Shown here: positions 44,340 through 53,820 of the stretch, piece by piece
How positions within the stretch are numbered: the stretch's first letter is position 1
How the letters are laid out: every line of letters starts with the position of its first letter
Assembly (NCBI GenBank): GCA_008828725.1
Contig: MEHQ01001240.1
Coordinates: 249,389 to 313,388, forward strand
Direction of reading: 5' to 3'
DNA length: 64,000 nucleotides
Source: Saccharina japonica
Taxonomy: Eukaryota > Sar > Phaeophyceae > Laminariales > Laminariaceae
Notes under the pieces: model-generated
Told to the model about the DNA's origin: nothing
Seen by the model: the letters and a program-made list of their open reading frames with translations, nothing else
The model's database searches: none
Made by a program: the position numbers and the translations under genes

Positions 44340-45729
44340 AAAATCGCCACGATCTCCTACCACCCTAACGCCAACAGTGGGGTGAAACGTGTAAATCACA
44401 CGATGGCCCAAATGTTGGCCATGGTCGTCAACGAGCTCCAGAACAATTGGGACGAACAGCCCCCCCACGTCGAATTTGCGTACAACAATTCGGTCAGCAC
44501 CGCCACGGGTTTGGCTCCCAACGAGATCCACATGGGTCGGCTTCCTCGCCTTCCTCTCACGATTGTCGAGCGCGCTGGAGTCGCCGGCCACCAAATTTTG
44601 GCCCGCGACCACCTCGCGTACTGCGACCTGGCGATGGACCGCCAGCATCGCGCGTATTATATCGTTCGCGAACACCACGCCCTCATAGTTGCTCGCGTGA
44701 ACCGGCGCAACTCCGCCGTCTCCGACGCCCTGCGCCCGGTCCCCAAATGCGTCGCTGGTGGCTGGGCGTCGGTGTACAACACGGCAGCCACCATTCGTCA
44801 AGGTGCCAAGACTAACACGGATGCCAAGGTCCTCAAGGCCAAGCTGTCGCTGAACTGGACGGGCCCCTACAAAGTCCTTGCAGTTGGCTCCTGCTCCTCC
44901 GCGGACACCCCGGACAGATCCCCTCTCGGTGCTAAGCTCCTGACTTCTGACATACCCGGCGCTGATGCTCGCAGGCGCGTGTCGGTACAGCGCTGCAAGC
45001 CCTGCGCCAATCCCCACGACCACGGCGGCATGCCGAAGTATTTGCCAGCTGGGTTGACGCAATACGTGCTCAACAACTTCTGCAAAAAGTCCCCCTCTTA
45101 CCACGTCACCCAGGACGACGTTTCCGCTCATCTCCAACGACTCGAAGTGGAGAAAATTACTGGACACCAGTCGGTTCGGGGCCGAGGTGGGGTCATCGCG
45201 GTGATGTACGAGACGCACTGGACGGGTCTGTCTCGCCCGTCCTGGGAACGGGAAATGGACCTCCGGCTCTCTCGCCGGGAAATTTTGCGCTACTGGGCCG
45301 GCACCCCGAACCAGCACCGCCAAACCAACCGCCTGTACCGTCGGATGCGAATTGACGCTGGGCAACGGGAGCTTTCTCGGAGTAAAGGCGAACGTTTCCT
45401 GGCCGCCGGCTATGGCTGTGTACCGCACGCCGAATGGCTTCGCCGATACAGCATCACCGTGCTTCCCAACGGGGCCCACTTCGGGTACAAGGGCGACGAT
45501 GGTCTGTGGTGGCTTGGGAAGATCAGCGCGACTACATCGACGGACGGACTTCGTTCGATTTTTGGATGACCCGGGACCAATCAAGCTCCCTCTTTCTCCG
45601 GCGCGCTACACGACTTCAACAAGAGCTGTACGCGGTTCTTGGTGCCTTCAAGTACACTTAGGTAGCGTGTTTACACGGGGGGTTAAGCGTAACGTAGATT
45701 TATCAAGAGGCGCAGCCGTGGATCGCTGA
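44340..45729 (+). pseudogene. Ty3-type integrase C-terminal part with chromodomain, frameshifted
   Basis: Begins within the integrase core at YHPNANSGVKRVNHTMAQML (44350 on), where the usual GQxERVN reads GVKRVN: the catalytic Glu of the DDE triad is Lys. Continues with VEFAYNNSV, LAPNEIHMGRLPR (typical Ty3 integrase C terminus), then a chromodomain-like YETHWTGLSRPSWEREMDL and a basic tail. Frame changes near 45540, after which VRFLDDPGPIKLPLSPARY completes the protein to TGA 45727-45729. Gag, protease, reverse transcriptase and RNase H are missing, so the element is a deletion derivative. Confidence 0.93.
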
Positions 45730-46299
45730 ATTTTTCCATCGCCGCTGCGCTCGATCCTTTTCCCGTTTCGTTTTTGGGGATTGGGGCGGCATTTCTTTGT
45801 ATTTTGTTCTTATTACGTCTTCCGAGTTTTCGGGTGGGGCTGTTTTTCTTCTCAGTATCCCTTACCACTTTCTGTTTTTTTTTTCTGTAGCGGATTTAGG
45901 GGTAGTTCTTGCGTATTTCGTCCTGCCGACCCCCCCGTTTAAGGCCGGGGCTGGTCTGGGTAATCGGGCCACTCACTTGTGGCACAGGACACGCTTTCTG
46001 AATGTATTGGGCGGGTTCTCGGGGAGTTTCGGAGCATTTATCTTTCCGGCCTTGTTAGTCCTACCGACCCCCCCGCTCTCGAGCCGGGGGGCAGTTTATG
46101 TACAAGGACTGCATGTCAACCTTTCTTTATTTTGACGTCCCTTGCTCGGCTTCGTAGCCTTGCCGTTCAGAGTGATAGTGGGTTTTGAGGAGCCGCATCT
46201 TCGACTCATGTTTTAGTTCGTAGAATCGGGGTTTCCACGAATTTCTCTTATTTCTGCATATACGGCTCATCAGAGTGGGCTATTAATAGTGTTATGGTA

Positions 46300-46577
46300 C
46301 TGTTGGAATGGTGTGGAAAGGCCAGTAAATACCTGGTATCAGGTATAAGAATTGTATTGGTAGTACTTGGAAGGCGTATCTTAGATGGGAACCAGGGGTT
46401 CCCAGGTTCATGGCAGAACTACAAGTCTTCTGCTCTTTCAGCCTTTCATCGTGGGAAAAGGAATAAAGCTGCTCTTCTTCTATCTCTAAGCAAACAGCAC
46501 ACGTGAGTACCAACGAGTACCTTTTCAATAGGCTGACCTGGCTAGGGATACTATGTTTCCTTACCCTAATCATATCA
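46300..46577 (+). repeat. 3' LTR of Ty3-type element
   Basis: Direct repeat of 43941-44228 with substitutions and small indels; both contain AATACCTGGTATCA and GGAACCAGGGGTTCCCAGGTTC. Confidence 0.88.
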
Positions 46578-47220
46578 CAAGAGCGGGGCCGGTATAGCGG
46601 ACAAAAAACAAATGCCGGCATCGATGCGGAGCCCTGGTAGCACTATGCCGGCACCCATGTGGAGCCCTTGTATCGGTTCAAGAACAAAAAAAACACACTT
46701 TGTTATATTTTGGCTCAAGAATTGTGGAATTAATTTACGCAGTAAAATTATGCCTAGAAGGCACCCACATCGTACAATGGGATACCCTGCTCCCAGACAA
46801 CTACACACAGAAAACACCCTTCGGGCTAACCCGCTAAGTTTCCGTTTCGGCCCCGTATCGCCGAGAAAAACGGAAACACTGGCCCCACTTTTCTGCTACC
46901 ATGTTACACTAATATTATACTAAACCTTACTGCTCCCCCCTCCCCCCCCCTCTTGAGCGTTAGGGTGGGGCGGTGGGGAAAAACGATTATACCCCAAAAT
47001 ACCAAACCTATGCTCGCTGCACCTCCCCTTGCGCTCTGCGTGTTGCTCTGCAGTCCGCTTCGCCGCGCACCAGCAAGTGTAACCCTAAGTGTCAAACTTC
47101 CAAATCACTTTCCCCCAAAGCCTTCCAATATAATTACAACCCCTCTCCCCTCCCACATTCTTGCCTCTTCAAATTGAACCAACTCCATGTTCGAAATGAA
47201 ATTGAATTTATTAGTTTTTG
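46578..47220. other. No gene seen
   Basis: AT-rich with homopolymer C/G runs near 46935-46950. Short ORFs only. The word GCCGGCACCCATG(C/T)GGAGCCCTTGTAT is shared with 21430 and suggests a small dispersed repeat. Confidence 0.5.
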
Positions 47221-47224
47221 GGAA

Positions 47225-48074
47225 TTAGCCAAAAATAGGTATACCTACGCACTTTAAGCCATTTATAGGTACACTGCGTAATGTACACCGGAAACGGCTT
47301 CCTGGCCCGCCTGATATTGGGCCTGCGCTCCATTGTACCTGCAAATGGTTCAAAGTGCGTAGGTACACCTATTATTGGCTACTCATTTTATGTATCACCT
47401 ATTTATGGCTGCAACTGTGCCTATAAATGGCTCGAACGATCACTTTTTGGCAACTGAAATATAGACAGACAGCTACACCAGATGCCGGGACTGTCAACCA
47501 GCCGACCGTACCTGTCTTCCTCATATATATTCACCTACGTTTGCTATGGAATGTTGTTCCGGACCGCGCCAACGGCTGTATAACTCAGACCCCCTTAACC
47601 GTATGGTATTACTCCGTACACGTATATAATGCCAAAGTTGCTCCTACTATATCCTGCACTACAGTATGTGTATTGTACTTTCAGGATAATTGGATGGCTA
47701 CACTCGTCATTGCTGTTTCTCCGCATCGCGGTCACACCCATTAAAGGCATGTGGCCCAAACGACTAATATCATATCTGGTTGACAGGTGCGGTCGGCTGT
47801 TTGACAGCCCCGGCATCTGGTGTGGCCGTCTGTCTATATTTCAGTTGCCAAAAAGTGATCGTTCGAGCCATTTATAGGTACAGTTGAAGCCAAAAATAGG
47901 TGATACGTGGAATGAGTAGCCGATAATAGGTGTACCTACGCACTTCGAGCCATTTGTAGGTACAATGGAGCGCAGGCCCGATATCAGGCGGGCCAGGAAG
48001 CCGTTTCCGGTGTACATTACGCAGTGTACCTATAAATGGCTCAAAGGGCGTAGGTATACCTATTTTTGGCTAAT
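47225..48074. mobile_element. 850 bp foldback element with about 290 bp arms
   Basis: Left arm (47225-47515) is the inverted complement of the right arm (47785-48074). Ends ATTAGCCAAAAATAGGTATA and complement. Arms contain several copies of AGCCAT(T)TATAGGTAC in both orientations and CCCGATATCAGGCGGGCC. Middle 270 bp has no coding signal. Confidence 0.92.
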
Positions 48075-48310
48075 GACCTTATTTTTCTCCCGAATTTTGT
48101 TTTTGGGAGCTTTGTATCTTGATTTTAGTTGAAAAACGGCTAACTGCCCAGTTTTGGGTCGTTTTCGATTCTGACCGAAGTTCTGGAGATCTAGTTTTCA
48201 CTTTTTTGGGACTCTTTGAAAAAAACATAATTTTGGTGTGGAAAAAAAGTATCTCGAAATTAGTCTGGGAATTTGTCATCTCAAAGCTTTGAATTAATGA
48301 AAAATAGCCG

Positions 48311-48445
48311 ATGGGGGGGGGGAAGGTCTACTCTGCTCCTTCCCCCCCCCGCGTGCATACGCTCCCCTTACGACTAAATATACTGCAACAGGGGGGGGGG
48401 GGGGAGGGGCTGCACTGCCCCTTTCCCCCCCCCCGCGTGTTAACT
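48311..48445. repeat. Duplicated G-run/C-run hairpins
   Basis: Two units of G(9-15)-AAGG/AGGGG-ctgc-C(9-10) (48313-48352; 48391-48438), each able to fold on itself. The G runs could form quadruplexes. Confidence 0.8.
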
Positions 48446-48556
48446 AACGCCTTCCCCGAAACACATAAACGGGAACGCGGTCGACATATCTACCGGTCGC
48501 GCTCCGCGACTGGAACGCCTCCCCCCCCTCCCTTTTCTCATGTGCAATCCAGAAGC

Positions 48557-48896
48557 AACCGCTCATATCGGAATTCTGAAAATTGCTAAACTGTCACCTG
48601 GTTCCGTTCTTCCGAACGGCTCGCTCATATCGGGAACCCACTGACCGACCACTCAGTACCGCGTGCTTAAGTGGTCTTCCGTGACAACGGCCCGCTCATA
48701 TCGGGAACCCACGAAGATTGCCAAACGATTATTTATTGCAAAAGTTCCGTCTCTAACGGCCCAGGTTACCTGGGAAGCCTCTGCTAATCGACCACTACGT
48801 AAACGTGCCTTCGAATGGTTTACCGTCTCTAACGGCCCGCTCATATCGGGAACCCACCACGATTGCTAAGGATTAGGATGGCCCGCTCATATCGGA
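48557..48896 (+). repeat. Tandem repeat with CCCGCTCATATCGGGAACCCAC core
   Basis: Five cores at about 48559, 48620, 48690, 48836 and 48882, with unit length about 70 bp (one unit lost its core at about 48750). The core is a small hairpin (CCCG-CTCATAT-CGGG). Flanks (TTCCGT(C/G)...AACGG before, GAAGATTGC/CACGATTGC after) are also shared, so this is a decayed tandem array, not a CRISPR. Confidence 0.85.
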
Positions 48897-48996
48897 CAAT
48901 TATTGTGGATATTTTGACTTGACTGTAGTATAGGTGTTAGACCCCGGGCCCCGCCGTCGTCGGGGTCAGGGCTGTAGGGGTTGGGTTCGGTCTACG

Positions 48997-49340
48997 TGTT
49001 AAGGCATTAGTCTGTTGGGCCACTGGTAAAAGGGTAACTAATTACCCACCCGATAAGCCTCTTATAACACTCTCCCCCCCTGGAACGGACCGGATCGGGT
49101 CGACGCTTGTGACCAATACGCGGTTCCTGTTTATGGGGATCCAGAAGAAGTGTTTTCTTCTTGACTTGATCAAATTCGCTTTTTTTCTATAAAAAATCGT
49201 TTTCATGGTGCTCGTGAGATTCGAACTCACGACCACTACAACCCTCGTCCTGCCGACGACGCCATTTGTTAAGGCATATTATAGTTCGTTGGGCTATGTA
49301 CTGGTAAAAGGTTGACCGAGTAGGGGATCATAGTAAGTAG
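48997..49340 (-). mobile_element. TRIM: miniature LTR retrotransposon with 73 bp LTR
   Basis: On the minus strand: 5' LTR remnant ending GCCTTAACA at 49267, two bases, primer-binding site TGGCGTCGTCGGCAGGAC (49264-49247), about 165 bp of non-coding interior, a polypurine tract CAGGGGGGGAGAG (49082-49070), and a 3' LTR (49069-48997) starting TGTTATAAG and ending GCCTTAACA. The two LTRs share ACCTTTTACCAGT/ACCCTTTTACCAGTG and GCCCAAC, with indels in the older 5' copy. No coding capacity; structure is that of a terminal-repeat retrotransposon in miniature. Confidence 0.8.
49205..49236 (-). ncRNA. tRNA-like T-arm and acceptor 3' strand inside the TRIM
   Basis: On the minus strand GTGAGTTCGAATCTCAC forms a perfect 5 bp T-stem with a canonical TTCGAAT loop, followed directly by GAGCACCA, which looks like an acceptor 3' strand plus CCA. 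The D-arm and 5' acceptor strand are absent. Preserved tRNA 3' half within the TRIM interior. Confidence 0.55.
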
Positions 49341-49479
49341 TTGGACGGAAGAAGGATAGTAAATTATTGATTTTTCCTGCAGTGAGGATGGAAATGAGGG
49401 TGAGGGTTTATTGCTTTGGGATTTTGTAGGCCGGTCGTCGCGAAACATATATAATAATATAATAAGGATTACATTTCAT

Positions 49480-50213
49480 CCATACGTTTTCCGAGCCCGA
49501 CGCCCATTGGTCGAGGGGGCCCCCCAGCCCGCCGTCGACCAATCAGGGGCCGCGGCGCGCGCGGCGGGAGTTACTCCTCGGGGGAACCCCCCAGTTCCGC
49601 CGCACCCGGGGACGGTAGGGTCCCATCCCCGGTTCGGAAACCCCTCCGTATATCTACAACTCCAACCAGTCGGGGACGAAATAATGATCCCCCGGCTCGA
49701 AACCGCCACGCACGGTGTGGAAACCCCAGCCCCACCGACTAAGGCAAGCAACATATGAGTACGCCCCCCCACCCCCCCCCCACCGTCCGATCGCTGATTG
49801 GCTGGGGCTCGAAAATAAAGCCAGCGCCACCCGGGGACGATGCGGCCCCATCCCCGGTTCGGAAATCCCTCCATACATCTACAGCTCCAACAGCCCGGGG
49901 ACGAAAACCGAGGTCCCCCGGGTCGACACCGCCTGGCATGGTGTGGAAACCCCAGCCACGCCGGCCAATCGCTGATTGGCTGGGGCTCGTGTACAAAGCC
50001 AGAGCCACCCGGGGACGACAGAGTATCATCCCCGGATCGGAAATCCCACCATAAATCCACAAACTCTAACCCGGGGACGATTGGTCCCGATCCCCGGTTT
50101 GGAAATGCCTCCGTATCTCTATAACTCCGACCACCCGGGGACGAAAATAATGATCCCCCGGCTCGAAACCGCCCCGCACGGTGTGGAAACCCCAGCCCGG
50201 GCTCGAAATATAT
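49480..50213 (+). repeat. CCAAT satellite, block 1 (plus orientation)
   Basis: Array of two alternating monomers (about 175 and 240 bp; dimer about 415 bp). Landmarks: CCCGGGGACGA, CCATCCCCGGTTCGGAAAT, CAACTCC, GTGTGGAAACCCCAGCC and ATCGCTGATTGGCTGGGGCTC. Starts with a header containing CGCCCATTGGTCGAG and GGGGCCGCGGCGCGCG. Confidence 0.92.
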
Positions 50214-51007
50214 TTTTGAGCCCCAGCCAATCAGCGATTGGTCGGTCGGGCTGGGGTTTCCACACCGTGCGGGGCGATTTCGACCCGGGGGATCGCTTTT
50301 TTCTTTTTTCTCTCCGGTTGGTCGGAGTTGTAGATTACGGAGGCATTTCCTATCCGGGGATGGGGACCAATCGTCCCCGGGTGAGGACTTGTGGATTTAT
50401 GTCGGGATTTCCGATCCGGGGATGATACGCTATCGTCCCCGGGTGGCTCTGGCTTTGTTTCGAGCCCCAGCCAATCAGCGATCGGCCGTCGTGGCTGGGG
50501 TTTCCACACCGTGAGCGGCGGTGTTGACCCGGGAAATCTCGGTTTTCGTCCCCGGGCTGTTGGAGTTGGAGATGTATGGAGGGATTTATGATCCGGGGAT
50601 GGGTCTTTATCGTCCTCGGGTGGCGCTGGCTTTATTTTCGAGCCCCAGCCAATCAGTGATCGGCCGATGTGGCTGGGGTTTCCAAACCGTGCGCGGCGGT
50701 GTCGACCCGGGGAACCTCGGTTTTCGTCCCCGCGTTGTTGGATTTGTACACATATGGAGGCATTCCCGATCCGGGGATGGGGCCGTATCGTCCCCGGGTG
50801 AGGGGTTGTGGATTCATGACGGGATTTCCGATCCGGGGATGATACTCTGTCGTCCCCGGGTGGCTCTGGCTTTTTATACGAGCCCCAGCCAATCAGCGAT
50901 CGGCGGGTGTGGTTGGGGTTTCCACACCATACGAGGCGGGGTCGACCCGGGGGACCTCGGTTTTCATCCCCGGGCTGTTGGAGTTGTAGATGTACGGAGG
51001 TATTTCC
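50214..51007 (-). repeat. CCAAT satellite, block 2 (inverted)
   Basis: Same monomers in reverse orientation, head-to-head with block 1 at about 50205-50225. Nearly identical to 52988-53768 (direct duplication with a small indel in a T-rich tract). The long ORFs across it are by-products. Confidence 0.92.
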
Positions 51008-52230
51008 CAAGGCTTATCACGGTACTCGATAATCGAGACGGGACGGGACGGTACTGTTTTTACTTGTTTGGCGGGGAAAAAAATGAAGACGGAACGGGAC
51101 GGGACGGTAAAATGACGACCAAACAGGTTTTTGAGACGGGACGGGACGGGACGGTTGGTGTACAATTTCTCAACGGGACGGGACGGTAATTTCAACGGGG
51201 TAGATTTTCACGACGGGACGGGACGGGACGGGACGGGACGGGACGGGACGGGACGGGACGGGACGGGACGGGACGGGACGGGACGGGACGGGACGGGACG
51301 GGACGGGACGGGACGGGACGGGACGGGACGGGACGGGACGGGACGGGACGGGACGGGACGGGACGGGACGGGACGGGACGGGACGGGACGGGACGGGACG
51401 GGACGGGACGGGAAATATAATTTTTCACGACAGGACGGGAGGGACGTACCATGGGACCGAGTTTTCCTGTCCCAAATGTTAGTTGTATACTACTGTATAT
51501 ACCTGGTACCAATTTATTGCAATCTAATACACAACGTATAGAAGTAGTGGTAATGCGGCACTGAATAATTATTGGATCAAAACAGTTCCTCCAGAGGAAC
51601 AACGAAAAGAAACACTGGTACGAATCGTACATACGTACCGGTACGTGAATAGAAATTCATCTTGAAATTCGTATCCCCATATAATAAGATTTGGCGGGAA
51701 ATTCGTATCCCCATAATAAAAACTATACTTAATTTTATTTAATATTTTGATATTTTGATGTTTCATATTCGTTATTTCGTAAATTCGTAAATTCGTATAA
51801 CTTTAATTTAATTTTAATGTACAATACCAATGTGAAAAACAAATTTTGTAAATTCGTAGATCCTTGGTGGGAATGACGGGAAGAGACAACGGGCAGGTGT
51901 GAATCTTGGCGGGACAAGTTTTGTCGGCGGGACGGGACGAAAAAGACAACGGTGCATGACGGGACGGGACGGTAAATTACATTATCTCGACGGGACGGGA
52001 CGGTAATTTTCAACGGGAGCGATTTTCTTGACGGGACGGGACGGTAAAGTTCAACGGGGCAGATTTCGATGACGGGACGGGACGGTAAAGTTCAACGGTT
52101 GGAGATTTGTTGACGGGACGGGACGGGACGGGATTTGGCGGGACGACGGGAACAGTTTAACGACGGTTTAACCGTCCCGTACCGCCGTTACCGTCGTTAC
52201 CGTCCCGCCAAAATACCGTGATAAGCCTTG
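51008..52230. mobile_element. 1.22 kb TIR element full of GGGAC repeats
   Basis: Exact 17 bp inverted termini CAAGGCTTATCACGGTA (51008-51024 and 52214-52230), located in the satellite. The subterminal kilobase has many GACGGGACGGGACGGTAA units spaced about 50-60 bp, one expanded to about 40 GGGAC copies. Centre (51480-51890) is AT-rich with no ORF. Dense subterminal repeats suggest transposase-binding arrays of a non-autonomous DNA transposon. Target duplication not evident. Confidence 0.85.
51212..51413. repeat. (GGGAC)n microsatellite, about 40 copies
   Basis: About 200 bp of uninterrupted GGGAC inside the TIR element; gives the Gly-Thr-Gly-Arg-Asp ORF on one strand and Pro-Ser-Arg-Pro-Val on the other, neither treated as a gene. 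Confidence 0.97.
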
Positions 52231-53820
52231 ATTATTTTCGTCCCCGGGGGGTCGGAGTTGTAGAGATACGGAGGCATTTCCGAACCGGGGATGGGGACCA
52301 ATCGTCCCCGGGTGAGGAGTTGTGGATGCATGGCGAGATTTCCAATCCCGAGATGATACTCTGTCGTCCCCGGGTGTCTATGGCGTTGTATACGAACCCC
52401 AGCCAATCAGCGATCGACCGATGTGGTTGGGGTTTCCACACCATGCCAGGCGGTGTCGACCTGGGACCTCGGTTTTCGTTCCCGGGCTGTTGGAGTTGTA
52501 GATATATGGAGGGATTTCTGATCGGGGATGGGTCTTTATCGTCCCCGGGTGGCGCTGGCTTTATTTTCGAGCCCCAGCCAATCAGCGATCGGCCCGTCGG
52601 GCTGGGGTTTCCACACCGTGCGGGGCGGTTTCGACCCGGGGGATCGTTTTTTATCGTCCCCGGGTGGTCGGAGTTGTAGAGTTACGGAGGCATTTCCGAA
52701 CCGGGGATGGGGACTAATCGTCCCCGGGTGAGGGGTTGTGGATTTATGTCGGGATTTCCGATCCGCGAATGATACTCTGTCGTCCCCGGGTGGCTCTGGC
52801 TTTGTATACGAGCCCCAGCCAATCAGCGATCGGCCGGTGTGGCTGGGGTTTCCAAACCGTGCGCGGCGGTGTCGACCCGGGGGACCTCGATTTTCGTCCC
52901 CGCGTTGTTGGAGTTGTATATGTATGGAGGGTTTTCCAATCCAGGGATGGGGCCGTATCGTCCCCGGGTGGCGCTGGCTATATTTTTGAGCCCCAGCCAA
53001 TCAGCGATTGGTCGGTCGGGCTGGGGTTTCCACACCGTGCGGGGCGATTTCGACCCGGGGGATCGCTTTTTTCTCTCCGGTTGGTCGGAGTTGTAGATTA
53101 CGGAGGCATTTCCTATCCGGGGATGGGGACCAATCGTCCCCGGGTGAGGACTTGTGGATTTATGTCGGGATTTCCGATCCGGGGATGATACGCTATCGTC
53201 CCCGGGTGGCTCTGGCTTTGTTTCGAGCCCCAGCCAATCAGCGATCGGCCGTCGTGGCTGGGGTTTCCACACCGTGAGCGGCGGTGTTGACCCGGGAAAT
53301 CTCGGTTTTCGTCCCCGGGCTGTTGGAGTTGGAGATGTATGGAGGGATTTATGATCCGGGGATGGGTCTTTATCGTCCTCGGGTGGCGCTGGCTTTATTT
53401 TCGAGCCCCAGCCAATCAGTGATCGGCCGATGTGGCTGGGGTTTCCAAACCGTGCGCGGCGGTGTCGACCCGGGGAACCTCGGTTTTCGTCCCCGCGTTG
53501 TTGGATTTGTACACATATGGAGGCATTCCCGATCCGGGGATGGGGCCGTATCGTCCCCGGGTGAGGGGTTGTGGATTCATGACGGGATTTCCGATCCGGG
53601 GATGATACTCTGTCGTCCCCGGGTGGCTCTGGCTTTTTATACGAGCCCCAGCCAATCAGCGATCGGCGGGTGTGGTTGGGGTTTCCACACCATACGAGGC
53701 GGGGTTGACCCGGGGGACCTCGGTTTTCATCCCCGGGCTGTTGGAGTTGTAGATGTACGGAGGTATTTCCGAACCGGGGATGGGTCTCTATCGTCCCCGG
53801 GTGGCGCTGGCTATATTTCC
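52231..53820 (-). repeat. CCAAT satellite, block 3 (inverted)
   Basis: Inverted monomers; 52231-52830 is a near-identical inverted match of about 55570-56178, and 52988-53768 a near-identical direct match of 50216-51007. Turns to plus orientation at a second head-to-head junction near 53815-53825. Confidence 0.9.

Larger units (their letters stand above)
43941..46577 (+). mobile_element. Internally deleted Ty3-type LTR retrotransposon
   Basis: Two direct LTRs (43941-44228, 46300-46577) flank a primer-binding site and a residual integrase-chromodomain ORF; internal part only about 2.07 kb. Flanking 5-mers (CAGAG, CAAGA) do not form a clean duplication. The tail between 45730 and 46299 has two copies of CTGCCGACCCCCCCG/CTACCGACCCCCCCG-type sequence and no ORF of note. 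Non-autonomous. Confidence 0.9.

Noticed and set aside
44226..45584. 452-codon minus-strand ORF opposite the integrase
   Set aside because: Shadow frame of the plus-strand Ty3 integrase, which has clear family motifs.
48557..48896. CRISPR-like array
   Set aside because: Repeats are unevenly spaced, flanks are shared between units, and the genome is eukaryotic. It is a decayed tandem repeat.
49205..49310. Complete tRNA gene on the minus strand
   Set aside because: Only the T-arm and acceptor 3' strand are tRNA-like. The adjoining 18 bases are the TRIM primer-binding site and the rest is LTR.
51131..51632. Gly-Arg-Asp-Gly-Thr and Pro-Val-Pro-Ser-Arg repeat ORFs
   Set aside because: Direct translation of the GGGAC microsatellite; a five-base unit with no stop in any frame.
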